DNA from: Strigamia acuminata
Lineage: Eukaryota; Arthropoda; Chilopoda; Geophilomorpha; Linotaeniidae
Direction of reading: 5' to 3'
Assembly (NCBI GenBank): GCA_949358305.1
Contig: OX442314.1
Location: 3,351,087-3,415,086 of the forward strand
DNA length: 64,000 nt
Part shown: in pieces, positions 1 through 11,355 of the stretch
How the letters are laid out: the number at the start of each line of letters is the position of its first letter
How positions within the stretch are numbered: the first letter of the stretch is position 1
The notes under the pieces: generated by a model
The model's input: the letters and a program-made list of their open reading frames with translations, nothing else
What the model was told of the DNA's origin: nothing
Database searches by the model: none
Made by a program: the position numbers and the translations under genes

Positions 1-1157
1 CCTTGTGCCTGTGCCATTTCATCAACTTTGTATCGCAAAAATCGATGTTTATGTTTTTGAACACAATGCAGGAGTTCCGGTTTGGTCATATTGTATGAGA
101 AGTTTATTCTTTTTTCTGTCAGCCATTTTTGTATTTCAGCTTTTCGCCATTTTGTTGCTGGAATCTGTTCAACTCTGACTGTATGGTATGGCGCATTATC
201 GATGACAACAACACTGTTTGGCTGAATGAGAGTCAATAATTGAGAAAACCAATTTTCGTACACATCTCCATTCATATCCTGGTGATAATCCCCATCGTTT
301 TTACTTTCAAACAGCAGCAGTGCTCCATTTACAAATCCATTTTCATTACCACAATGGGTGATAATTAATCTCTTGCCTTTTCCTGATGGATTTTTTAATC
401 CAGTTGTCAAGCATGTTGTTTTTGCCTGAGCAGCTGTTTCAATAGTGCTGTCAGTCCAAGTGTGAGAAACAACATGACCAGCGTTAACCCAAGTCTCGTC
501 GGTGTAATAAATATTACGATTTTGTTGACGATATTTACGAATTTTTCGTAAATATCGACAACGAAGCAAAATTATTTCTTGTGATTCGATTAACATTGCT
601 CTTCTTCCCCGGCGTTTATATTTGAAACCCATTTTTTGAGTTAAAATGCATCTTAGAGAAGTTGATGCAATCTTTGGAAATGATCCATCTTCTTCTAATT
701 TTGCTTTTATCTACAGTGAGCATGTAAATTAATTATTGTAAACATTGGAGTTTTAATTTTTGAATTTATATCTTACTTTTTTAAGAGTTGGTGGAATTCC
801 TATTGCAAAAAAAGATGAATGGATAATTCTTCGAATTGATGCCAAGTGAAAATCATCAAAATTATGAAAACGAGATGCACGATTTAGCCTTTTTTTACCA
901 GGTGACGTTAATGTTGGTGCTTCACATGATATTTCTGCATTAATCCACTCATTACGAATCCTCTCCACTGTCGATTTTCCAATTCCAGAAAATTCTGAGG
1001 TCAAAGCTACACATTTTTTTATACCACCGAATCCATTTTCTCTAAATTTTGAATAAATATTTAAAATAATTTGTCTTGTGCCTGAATGTAACGTTTTATT
1101 TTGTTTCCGAAAATATTTTACTGGCGACTCGTCAGGATCGTACAGGAATTCGGCCAT
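1..1157 (-). CDS. DDE_3-type (Tc1/mariner/IS630-like) transposase, 3' end outside the window
   Basis: Two exons are visible on the minus strand: 777..1157 (127 codons from the ATG at 1157) and 1..710. They are joined by a 66-bp intron with a GTAAGA donor and a CTGTAG acceptor, and phase is kept. The first exon has a helix-turn-helix-like stretch (about residues 25-70, containing GIGKSTVERIRNEW). The second has the DDE_3 signatures YYTDETWVN and VVVIDNAPYH, which carry the first two catalytic acidic residues. The frame stays open to the window edge, so the third acidic residue is not clearly placed. I see no terminal inverted repeat on the right side. The family normally makes a cut-and-paste transposase, although domesticated spliced copies also exist. 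I saw no stop or frameshift in the visible part. Confidence 0.8.
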
Positions 1158-1244
1158 CTTTGAATGAAAATTGAGAAAAAACTAAAAACTTTGATTTTAT
1201 CAAGAAATACATAATATTTTATTTCATTTTACATTTTCTGTTTA

Positions 1245-2036
1245 TTAAAACATAAAATAAGAAGAAAAAAATGTCTGTATGTTCAATTTTGTCCAAATTT
1301 TGCGTACGAATAGTGAACTATTTTTTAATGCAGCTGACGATTGTAGTTGTGTGATGCGTGATGTGGATGCGCGGCGCACAATGCGCAGTTCAAATTTAGC
1401 ATCAAGATACCGTGCACCGACTATAGTTGGCCACGGACAAGCCCAGACTGGAATGAGACTGTACTGGGGCGACTGCCCGAAGGGTACAGAATATTCTAAG
1501 TGACCCAACACAAAAACCTTAAGAAATAACAAAGTTTCACGAGAAAAATTCGAAAAATACAGTTTCTGATGTGAAGTTGGCCAGTTACGGGTTTCACGCG
1601 TCGTAACTGGTTCCCACGTTGGATTAAACGTCGGCTTCACGTTGTCTTCGCACGGAATCGGCTGACGTGCAATCCGCGTACACACATCCGTGTAAGCGCG
1701 GAGAAAATCGTCGTAGCGCCCGTCTGCGCCTTCGTACTCGCTTTCCTGGTGCGAGATACGGAAACAATTGCCCACACACACGCTTATCGTGTGCAGGACT
1801 TCTCGGTGAATCAAATCGTCGTTTTTCCGTCTATTTTTGACGAAAAATGGCCGCCGTAACAAAATCGTCGATTCACGGTAATTTCTCGAAAAAATGACGG
1901 TTTTGGGACGTTTCTTTGCTCCAAAGTACCGTCCTGTCGACGTATTCCGTTGTAGAATCGTCGGGCGTGCGTGTGCCGGTCCGTACACACGCGTGGATAC
2001 ACTAACTTCGTCGTATTCTACAGCGAAGCTCAACAA
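1245..2036 (-). CDS. Unidentified 263-codon ORF
   Basis: An open frame of 263 codons on the minus strand. It is markedly more GC- and CpG-rich than the AT-rich DNA around it, which is the main reason to list it. The middle part (about residues 75-150, including GRYDDFLRAYTDVCTRIAR) looks like real protein, while the two ends look like chance readthrough. Other frames are also open here, including a 123-codon one on the plus strand at 1894..2265, so the coding strand is not certain. I recognise no domain, membrane segment or signal peptide. It could be an exon of a host gene or part of an unrecognised mobile element. Confidence 0.25.
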   Translation of the reverse strand: MLSFAVEYDEVSVSTRVYGPAHARPTILQRNTSTGRYFGAKKRPKTVIFSRNYRESTILLRRPFFVKNRRKNDDLIHREVLHTISVCVGNCFRISHQESEYEGADGRYDDFLRAYTDVCTRIARQPIPCEDNVKPTFNPTWEPVTTRETRNWPTSHQKLYFSNFSRETLLFLKVFVLGHLEYSVPFGQSPQYSLIPVWACPWPTIVGARYLDAKFELRIVRRASTSRITQLQSSAALKNSSLFVRKIWTKLNIQTFFSSYFMF

Positions 2037-3563
2037 AAAAGGCGCCGCCCGAGAAAACTCGGTTATATCGGCAAAAATACAGTTTAAATCGTTCGAAATA
2101 AATGTTCCTTACACCGTTGGAATCCTATTCCTTTGTAGAATGGTCCGCACACGTAATCCAGACGTTTGCCGCACCGAAAATTCGTTTTCACGACGAATTG
2201 GGCGGGCGCGCACTTCGCGACTTCTCGTAGTCGGAAAAATGTCCGTTTCTCTTCAATTCTTCTAAAATTGGCCGGCGCTGGTCGTCGCCGATCCTCTGCT
2301 ACCATTTGAAGAGCGTATTTGGACCTGTAGCATGCGGAAATAACTTGCAAACCGATTATAAAGTGCGGTTAACTCGCAACACGCGACCGCCATCTTTATT
2401 CACCATGAAAGCATAAAAACAAGTGATCTGGGTTGAGGCTATATGATCTCAACTCAGGTTACAGAGTAACAACGAGAACAAATCTATTAGTATAACCAAA
2501 TAGATTTATTCTTTACAATAATACAACGTAAAGACTAAAGTAATGGATAAATAATACCAAACATAACTAAAGGATCGTCGCTTAACAAGCAGACGACGGG
2601 ACGCGCGTTATCACATCGACACAGCCAGTTGGAGTACGAAACAAGCGTAGTTTAAAAAGCAGAATCAACTGGCTGACCATTCGTAACAATATATGAAGTA
2701 ACGCGCCTATTGTGCCTATTCGGAACTGCACAACAAATATGATTATCGCAAATAATTCATCGCAAACCAACAATTCTCTCGTCTTGTGTCGATTCCGCAA
2801 ATTGTTCATTAAATTCCAGGTCGTTCCCGTGAAAATCCTTTTCCTCCGCTCGTATTATCCTGGATTCCCGTTCACACTTCGCGTGTGGTTGATGGGAATT
2901 TGCGCCGTCGTATAATCCACGTCGAGACGTTTTTTTTTAACCCAAAAATAACGACACGTCGTCGTTACGTATCGGCGCTTTCCACTCCCGAAATAAATTC
3001 CCGAAAACAGGAATAAACAAAAGAAAGAATTAATAATTGTATATAGTTCGAACCAATTATTGTTCCTGTGCTCCGTGGCGTCTAGTTGTCGCCTCCAAAG
3101 TCGTGGAATCCAGGCACAAACACAAATTGATGACATCCATCATGGGCGCCGCCATTTTGGATGAAAATGAGGAAATTTTCCCTGCTGGCCTCAAATGACT
3201 CAAACTGCTCCAAAATCACACTGGACACTTTCCCTGCTTTATGTAGGCCCATAACCTTGTTGAAATTGCTTGTATACTTGTGTTAATTGCATAGTTCTGC
3301 AGCAATGGTGTGGAAAATGTCCAAAGTAAAAACACAGGTGTTTACAGGTATGAAATCAAACATAGAGTGAGTTTTATTTCTCAAGTCACATGACATGCCC
3401 ATAGGTATTCAACGCCACCTTATGGGAATAAAAGCAAACACACTTGTAAATAGAGCAGCGGCTATTTGTTTAGCCAAATGCAAAAGATAACAAAAGGTCA
3501 CGATAAATATACAAAGTGTCACAGCTTGACAATACGATACATCAGCACACAATATCTCAACAG
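2037..3563. other. Intergenic DNA with nothing recognised
   Basis: No ORF above background and no repeat family that I recognise. The part up to about 2400 continues the CpG-rich composition of the neighbouring ORF. Beyond that it is AT-rich. Short open frames here have no domain and contradict one another between strands. Confidence 0.5.
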
Positions 3564-6500
3564 GAAGTACCGGAAGGCCTGATCGAAGTGAAGAACGAGC
3601 GGGCAACGATGCCGATAATCAACAACGGACCAGAAGAAGTACGAGTCACACGAGGTCGAAAGCTTGGGCATGTTGAAATCACCGAAGAAGAACCGTCGTT
3701 GCACCAGGTACAAGTCAAGAAAGTCGCGACGATCGAGGCAAGTTCGAGGATGCGAATAACGGCCGACGAAATTAATTTGGGCAAGTCAGTGACGCCGGAA
3801 GAAAAGGAGATCGTACTGACGATGATTAACGACGAATTTCGAGACTGTTTCGCAACGAATTTGGAGGAGGTCGGATGTTTTCCAGATCTCAAGATGGATA
3901 TCGAAGTTACGACGACGAGGCCAACGAATTTGCGGCGATACCAGTATTCAGCAGCGCAGCAAAAAGAGATTGACAAGATGGTCGCCGAGTTGGAAGGAGC
4001 AGGATTCGTGACGCGATCAAAGAGTCCATTCAACAGTCCGATCGTGATGGTGCGCAAGAAAACCGGCGAATGGAGAATTTGTATTGATTTCAGATCGCTC
4101 AACGAAATAACGGTGAAGGAACACTTTCCGTGCCCCAGGATGGATGAGTTACTCGACGGGACGCACGAATGGAGAGTCTTCCTAGTGTTCGATTTGGCGT
4201 CGGGTTACTACCAGATCGAATTGACGGCCGGAGCGCAAGAGAAGACAGCATTTTCAACAATGAACGGCAAATATCAGTTTGTGCGGATGCCGTTTGGGTT
4301 GATAAACGCGCCGTTTGTTTTCAATCGAGTGATGGAGTTGGCGTTCGGACATTTGCCATACGAAGTACTGCGCAGATATATGGACGATCTTCTATCGGGT
4401 GCGAAAACGAACGCGGAGTTAATCGAGAAGATGCGGAAGATCTTAATCGAGGTGAGAAGATCGAAGCTTACATTGAAGTTGAGCAAATGCCACTTTCTCT
4501 GCGAGGAAGTACAGTTTCTCGGGTTACGACTGACGAAGGACGGCCTACGACCGGGATTCGAGAAAACAAGCGCGATCAAGAATTTTGCGAAGCCAAAAGA
4601 TGTACGAGGCATAAGGAGTTTTTTGGGATTATGTGGGTATTTTCGACGATTCATCGCAGGATATGCGACAAAAACGAGAGCGCTGACGAAATTGACTCGA
4701 AAGAACGAAACGTTTGCATGGACAACTGAGTGTGAAGCGGCGTTTCAGGGGTTGATTGGAGAATTGATTGCGGAGCCAGTGTTGAAGATCTACGATAACA
4801 CACGACCGTGCGAGGTGCATACGGACGCATCACAAGACGGGATCGGGGCAGTATTGATGCAGCGAGGCGAAGGAAACGATCTGCATCCGATTATCTACGC
4901 GAGTAGAACAACGACCGAATGCGAGAAGCGATACCATTCAACGGAGCTCGAGTTAATGGCGGTGGTTTGGGCAGTGTTAAAGTTTCGGATGTACTTATAC
5001 GGCGCAGAATTCACGGTGGTGACAGATTGCGAAGCAGTACGATACGGACTGAAGAAACGTGAGTTAACGCCGCGAATCGGGAGATGGGTGTTGGCGCTTT
5101 CGGAATATAATTTCAAAGCAATACATCGACCAGGATTACTCATGGGCCACGTCGACGCCCTGAGTAGGAACGCGGAACCAGCAAGCGACGAGGAAACGGA
5201 GATGGAACGACGGTTCAAAGTTAACCAAATTAAATTTACAGAAGGCGACTGGCTCGTGGCTGCGCAGGAAAGCGATCCCGAGTGTAAAGAGTTGAAGGAC
5301 GCGTTGTTGGTAGAAGATAAAAGTTTATTGGACGAACGAATGCAGCACAAGAGTCGGGGATACAAAATCAAGAAGGGACACGTTTATTTCGAGTTAACGG
5401 CAAACGGACGGCGAAAAGATGTGTTGTATTTGCCCAAAATGATGCGGAGACAGATCACGAACGAAGTACATATTGGACACGCGCATCCGGGAGTCGACGC
5501 AACGATTGAGGCGATTCGGAAGAGGTTTTGGTTCCCCAGGATGCGAAGTTACGTGAAAGCAACCGTAGGAGCGTGTATCGAGTGTTTGATGAGGAAGGAA
5601 CCAGGAGGAAAACGAGCCGGCGAGTTGAATATCATCGAGAGGCAAAGGGTGCCGTTCCACACGGTCCACCTGGATCATGTGGGCCCCTTTCCAAAGAGCG
5701 GCATTGGGTACCGACACATTTTGGTGGCAGTATGCAATTTTTCGAAATTGGTTTTTCTAATGCCGGTAAAATCAACGAACGCAACGACTACGTGCAGAGA
5801 GATTCGGAAGTTATGCGCACGAATGTGGATCCCGACGCGGATTATTACAGATCGAGGAACTGCGTTTACCAACGCGTTGTTTGCAGAAATGTGCAAAGAA
5901 TTCAAGATTCGACACGTGCTGACTTCGACGGAAAATCCGAGAGCAAACGGGCAAGTGGAAAGAATGAACCGAACGATAGTCCCGATGTTGGCGAGCCAAA
6001 CGACGAAGGACGATGGGAGCGATTGGAGCAGAGGGATTGACAAGGTCGAAATCGCGATCAACTCAAGAGTCAACCAATCGACCAAGAAAACACCATTGGA
6101 GGTATTGTACGGGTTCCAGCCGAGAACGATCATCGAGCCAAGATTAGCAGCGATAGTAGTTGAGGAAAACGACGAAGACGAGACGGAAATCGAAGACGTA
6201 AGAAACGAAGCGTACGAAACACTGACGGAAAACCAGATCAAGCAAAAAAAGGCGTTCGATAGACATCGAGGACCAAACCGGACATACGAAGTCGGGGATA
6301 TGGTCGTCGTACGAAGGAAAGCGATCGCAATACAAGGAAAAGCGAGAAAACTCAGTAATCTGTACCGAGGACCATTGCGAGTAAGTCGGCGGATTTCGAG
6401 CACAGTGTACGAGATTACAAGTCTCGAGAACCCGCCTCGATACAAAACGACCGCACCAATCGACCAGATGAAGAAGTGGACATTCGAGGACGACGCGACA

Positions 6501-6635
6501 TCAGGAGCCGAAGACGAATTAACAAGTGTCGGCGCCGAAAACATCAAAATTCGTATCGGGCGAACATTTTTGGCATCTATTAAAAAACACGGGTTCCGCC
6601 AGGTGGCGCTCCGGTATGCTTACAGTTTGTCGTAA
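3516..6635 (+). CDS. Gypsy pol fragment: RT, RNase H, integrase (element D)
   Basis: An open frame of 1,039 codons. About the first 16 residues and the last 35 are flanking DNA read by chance. In order it holds reverse transcriptase (catalytic YMDD near residue 288), RNase H (HTDASQDG near 435), an integrase zinc-binding HHCC region (HIGHAHPG onward, near 650), and the integrase core with LDHVGP, TDRGTAF and QVERMN supplying the D, D and E residues. A C-terminal chromatin-like tail follows (EVGDMVVVRRK). Gag, the zinc knuckles and the protease catalytic region are missing, so it cannot be autonomous. That the frame is still fully open implies a recent origin. Any start codon used here would be fortuitous. 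Confidence 0.8.
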   Translation: MSQLDNTIHQHTISQQEVPEGLIEVKNERATMPIINNGPEEVRVTRGRKLGHVEITEEEPSLHQVQVKKVATIEASSRMRITADEINLGKSVTPEEKEIVLTMINDEFRDCFATNLEEVGCFPDLKMDIEVTTTRPTNLRRYQYSAAQQKEIDKMVAELEGAGFVTRSKSPFNSPIVMVRKKTGEWRICIDFRSLNEITVKEHFPCPRMDELLDGTHEWRVFLVFDLASGYYQIELTAGAQEKTAFSTMNGKYQFVRMPFGLINAPFVFNRVMELAFGHLPYEVLRRYMDDLLSGAKTNAELIEKMRKILIEVRRSKLTLKLSKCHFLCEEVQFLGLRLTKDGLRPGFEKTSAIKNFAKPKDVRGIRSFLGLCGYFRRFIAGYATKTRALTKLTRKNETFAWTTECEAAFQGLIGELIAEPVLKIYDNTRPCEVHTDASQDGIGAVLMQRGEGNDLHPIIYASRTTTECEKRYHSTELELMAVVWAVLKFRMYLYGAEFTVVTDCEAVRYGLKKRELTPRIGRWVLALSEYNFKAIHRPGLLMGHVDALSRNAEPASDEETEMERRFKVNQIKFTEGDWLVAAQESDPECKELKDALLVEDKSLLDERMQHKSRGYKIKKGHVYFELTANGRRKDVLYLPKMMRRQITNEVHIGHAHPGVDATIEAIRKRFWFPRMRSYVKATVGACIECLMRKEPGGKRAGELNIIERQRVPFHTVHLDHVGPFPKSGIGYRHILVAVCNFSKLVFLMPVKSTNATTTCREIRKLCARMWIPTRIITDRGTAFTNALFAEMCKEFKIRHVLTSTENPRANGQVERMNRTIVPMLASQTTKDDGSDWSRGIDKVEIAINSRVNQSTKKTPLEVLYGFQPRTIIEPRLAAIVVEENDEDETEIEDVRNEAYETLTENQIKQKKAFDRHRGPNRTYEVGDMVVVRRKAIAIQGKARKLSNLYRGPLRVSRRISSTVYEITSLENPPRYKTTAPIDQMKKWTFEDDATSGAEDELTSVGAENIKIRIGRTFLASIKKHGFRQVALRYAYSLS
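3564..6538 (+). mobile_element. Gypsy element D: LTR-less pol fragment related to element C
   Basis: This segment matches the C-terminal two thirds of the element C polyprotein very closely. It begins inside the protease-RT linker and ends a few codons before the element C stop. No LTR is found on either side, and the element C LTR sequence does not occur nearby. The breakpoints are therefore internal to the element, so this is not a normal retrotransposon insertion or a solo LTR. Just left of the join, the flank reads like a splice acceptor (ctcaacag). The right breakpoint is uncertain by a few bases because the GGCGCC motif occurs in both flanks. Confidence 0.85.
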
Positions 6636-7172
6636 ATCAGAGTTTTCATACTTCGTACTTCCAGTCCACAGCGCTGAAAAATGAGTCTTTTTTTTCTTTT
6701 CTTTTATAATGTGTGGAATGACCTGTTCTAGGGGGTACGAAACCCAAATTTTAATTTTTTGTTATATTGAATTGATTTTTGGAAAAAACACCCAAAATTA
6801 GACGAACCGGAAGTTGAAACACACACACACACACACACAAACATTCAAGGTAAGTTAAATAAAAGCCTTTAAAAAACGGTAGTTTTTCTTGTTTGCTTGC
6901 ATAATTATGCAAATTTGAATACATTTATTGAAGAAATTCAGTACTTTTGCAGTAGAAATTTAATTTTTGCCACAATGGCTGGCTTTATTTCAGCAGATTT
7001 GTTTTCATTTTAAGACAAAAACATTTAACAATGCTAGCTGTGAAATGTAATCTCGGCGGAATGAAGTGAGCGGAGCAAACAAATGAACGCCGAGCTTCGT
7101 TCATTCGATGTAATCGAGGAATAACAGGAGATGGCGCTACCATCTGGGTCACGTCAGTATTTAAAGCTAAGC
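6539..7172. other. Intergenic DNA with an AC microsatellite
   Basis: No gene seen. A short (AC)n tract lies at about 6822-6839. An imperfect inverted pair built on CTCGGCG and CGCCGAG lies around 7051-7097. The latter could be a remnant of a mobile element end, but nothing confirms that. Confidence 0.5.
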
Positions 7173-8282
7173 CTAAAATGGGAGGAAAAACTCAAGAAAA
7201 AACAAGTGAAGATTAGGAGTTGTCGTTCCCCAACTGGAGGAGTACTTCAAAGGCAAGATTGTTTCCAAACTAGTCTGGAGAAGTGGTGTAAAAGGTGCAC
7301 CTTGCTGCCCTGATTTCTGAAAACGCTGATCACTGTTGCGCTGTCCAAGTGGAAGAGAACATGTTTCTTTCCCCCAAAGGGGGCAAATGATTGCCATGCA
7401 AACCACAAGACAATCAATTCTTTCACATTTATGTGGAGCTCTTGTTCTTCTAAAGACCATTGTACATTGGCATGAGATCCTTCCCAACTGGCGCCCCAAC
7501 CCAAATTGGAGGCGTCAGTAAAGACCTCTGTATCGGGGTCTTGCGAGAGGAGGGATTTGGGTTCAAATATCTTGGTTTCCAACCAAAATTCTATTTCAGT
7601 CTTAATGTCTGGGTAAATGGGGATAATCGAATCATAATTATGATTATTCAAGAAAAGCTGGCCTGTTTTGAAGGTCTCGAGAGGTTTAATATACCAAAAC
7701 CCCGTGGCGAAGGCCAGGTTCTGCCGAGACTAAATTCCCTATAAAAATGGCCAAATCCCTAATCTTAGTAGAAGTTAGTTTTGCAAACTTCTTGGCTAAA
7801 GTCATGATTTTCTCTTTTTTACTGGTTGGAAAGGCTACTTCCATCTTGACCGAGTCTAAAAGGAGCCCCAAGAACTCTATTCTAGTAGTGAGGGTGAATT
7901 CTGATTTTTCCCAGTTGATGGCCAATCCCAAACTTTGGAAAAAATTTATAACATCGGAACAGTCCGCCCGAGCTTAGTTGTAAGAGTTACACAAGAAGAT
8001 GCCATCGTCTAGGTAAGGCACTCCTCCTATACCGCAAAAGCGCAGGTGTGCATATACCGGGCACATAACTTTGGTGAAAATTCTCGGTGCGCTGGCCAAG
8101 CCCAGTGGAAGAGCCTGGTATTCATAAATTTGGCCCTGCCAAATGAAGCGCACGAGTTTCTTAAAGGCGAGATGGATTGCGAGGAAGTAGAAGGCATTTT
8201 TTAAATCTATTTTGAACATATACAGGTTGGGTTTCAAAAGAGAGATGGCGTCACAAAATGTTACTAATGTAGAAATGTGCAA
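7173..8282 (-). pseudogene. Decayed DIRS-like retrotransposon pol (RT and RNase H)
   Basis: Three successive minus-strand reading blocks fit one DIRS-type polymerase. Block 7974..8282 has the RT motifs KIDLKNAFY, LPLGLASAPRIFTKVM and PYLDD. Block 7686..7931 continues with the RT thumb-like region (EFLGLLLDS). Block 7247..7651 has RNase H motifs (FTDASNLGWGA, HINVKEL). Blocks are separated by stops and frame changes, so no full product can be made. The LPxGLASAPRxFTK pattern and this RNase H style are characteristic of DIRS/Ngaro/PAT elements rather than Gypsy. No tyrosine recombinase or methyltransferase part is seen. The ends of the fragment are not defined by any repeat I can see. Confidence 0.8.
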
Positions 8283-8593
8283 AAAATTCTTTCACAAATC
8301 ATGTGGCAACACCTTTGAACCAGACGGGCAGGTTTCATCAGTGCTTAAAATAAAACAGCAAGGCTAGCGTCAAAATACAAATGCATTTTGCTGCGAATGC
8401 AACTCAGATTTGTATTTGGAAATAATAAAAGGTACTTTGGAAACTGGATGTGACTGGATTTAAATGTTTTATGATAAAGGCAAACAATTTATTCCTAACA
8501 TTCTTTCCGAATACAAATTGACAGAAGAAATAAAAAAGAATCGAATCAATAATAAAGATTTTTTTTGTGGTTTTGTTGTAATTTTAACATTAA

Positions 8594-11311
8594 TTAATTA
8601 ATTAATTTGTACGTCTTCGCACCTGTTTTTAATAGATAATTTTTAGCGTTGAGGACGTCGATCATGTTTGTAAAATCAACCGTGCTCATATCGAGTCCCT
8701 TCAAGAAAAAATTAATCAAACAATTAATTAAATGAATTTCCCGCTGTTACCTGCGTCGCTGCTCGCATTTCCTGTTCGGTCAAGGTGCTTTTCTCCATGC
8801 GTTTCATGTATCCATCGAGTGCCGCGACAAACACTTTGTATTTGGACGTCGACCGCCGTCCTGACGTCCCTGACGACGTGGTTGCGCAGTCGTCCAAGAG
8901 CGCGCCAGTACCTGTTGTTAATGTTGATAAGAAATAAATAAATAAATAAATAAATAAATTTTGTTAATCATATACCGTCGTGGCCGAGCATGCTGCACTT
9001 GACAATCTCTATGGCGTCTTGCGCGTCGTCTTCCGTCACGTCTTCGCGCAGCTCCACTTTCGCCCGAGCCTTCGATCGAATGGTTTCACGTTAGTTTCTC
9101 ATTAATTTCTCATTGCGTTATCGTATACTTGGGCCAGTCGCACGAGAGATTCCATTTGTCGCGTCGTGACCGGAATGGAGTGGTCCTCGCGCGCCTGGGC
9201 TCGCATTTTCAAGTAGTGCTCCTGTATGATTTTCGCCGCTCCCGACGTCAGTTTGCATCGGACGTACGTCTTGGCGTACGCCACGTATTTGCGCAACAAC
9301 TGGTGCGGAATCCTGTCCACGTTTTCGCCGCTACGAAATTGCAACCTGTTCCTAATGACATGAAAATTTTCATTAATTTAATTTCCACAAAATGCTTTAA
9401 GTCACTTAAAGCATTTTGTGGAAATTAAATTTTGGAATTTCAGTCAAACAGTTTGGATGCCATTATGAGTGGAAAAACTGCTTTTTTTATTTTTTACTTA
9501 AGAGAGCCCGGATGAATAATTATGTTAGAATTCGGGCCTGAAATTTGAGTTTTCTTGATATTCTGAAGATTATTACTAAGATGTGAGTAAATTTATAAAA
9601 ATTTAAGCCAATTTCCTACATTTTGGACATCTAAAAAGGATTTTTATGCTTGTTTTGGCTGAATTCTCATTAAAAAAAAATTGTATTCGCTTACACGTCA
9701 TGACAGTAAAAACAGGGTTTATCGACATGGTAATACGGTGGAGTCACAGACTGATTTTGTTTTTTATTTTTATTTAGGATGCCTACAATGAATTTGCAAT
9801 GGCATGCGATTTGCAGTTTCCATTTTCCTGTTTGGGGCCGTCCACAAATTACGTAATGCCTGAGAGGAGGAGGGGGGGTAGGGGTTTTCAAATTTTGTTA
9901 CGGGTTGTACGACGGGGGAGGGAGGTTCGCAATGATGTTACGGAACTTATTGAAAATTTCCACATTTCCAATTTCAACGGATTTTATTTCCACAGGATTT
10001 ATATCCACGAGATTTTATTTCCACGGGATTTATTTCCACAGGATTTATATCAATTTTTGCCTTTTTTTAAAGACACGTGTCGTATACATACGCTTGCATT
10101 CTAAAACTGAGGACTTTGCCAAAAACAGCCACCAGGAAAAGTCACTAAATTAGTGTCTGGATAAATTTTTAAGAAATAAACAAATTAAAAAATTAAAAAT
10201 AGAAAAAAATGAATTGTAATTACTAATTATAATTCATTTACATCAAGAGCACTTTGAAATGGCATTAAGTTGTTATTGAGCACCTGATTGCACTCAAATA
10301 AATTTTTTTTTTGCATATCTTTATTTTTATTTTGCATAAAATGGAATTATTGGTGCATTTTTTATGCGCATAAAACGAATTCTATTTTGCATAAATATTC
10401 GGGGTCTACTAATTACCACATTTCTTTTCCTAATTTCTTTCGATCACTCACCTCAACGTGCATGACGGTTCCCCGTCCTCCTCTTCATCCTCCTCGTTCT
10501 CACGTCGAATCTTCTTACGACCACTTCTGTGAATCGCCATTACATGGTCGGCCAGTGTGCGATCTCCTGCCTCGTCCGCCCTGTCGCGCAGGATGAAAAC
10601 GAGGTCAAACCGCGAGAGAATCGCGCCGCCCAACCGCAAGTTGTCGGCGACACTTTTCGCCGTGTCGTAGTGGCCGCCGACCGGATTGGCGGCGGCCAAA
10701 ATAGACGCGCGGGCCGCCAGCGAGCACACGATTCCCGCCTTGGCAATACTGATGCTCTGTTGCTCCATGGCTTCGAGCAGAGCGTCGCGTTGCGCGCCCG
10801 GCATCTTGTCGAACTCGTCGATGCAACACGCGCCGCCGTCAGCCAACGCCAATGCCCCCGCCTCGAGCGAGTAATCCGAGCCACTCGGCCCTCTGCACAC
10901 GGTGGCCGTTAGTCCGGCAGCGGTGGTAGCGTTTCCGCACACACTGACTCCGCGCGGCGCCACGTCGGCGCACGCGGCCAACAACTGGCTCTTGCCCAGC
11001 CCGGGGTCGCCGACCACGAGCACGTGGAGGTCGCCGCGGATCGGGATGCGGTCCTTGTCTTCTTCGTGTTTGGACGTGCCGCCGAAGAGGGCGAGCACAA
11101 GTCCTGCCTTGACCATGTCGTGGCCGTAAATGGCCGGACACAGCGATGCGACAATCAGTCGGAAGAGATTCTTCTCTGCCTGGATGCGTTTGATGGCGTA
11201 GAGGTCGCGGACGGACAGTCCGACCGCCGCCGCGCGATCTCGTTGGCCCACGACCGACACGGCGTCCACGAACAGAGTGTAGGTGCCACTCGAAAGCCCT
11301 TTTCCTGTAAT

Positions 11312-11355
<44 letters not shown>

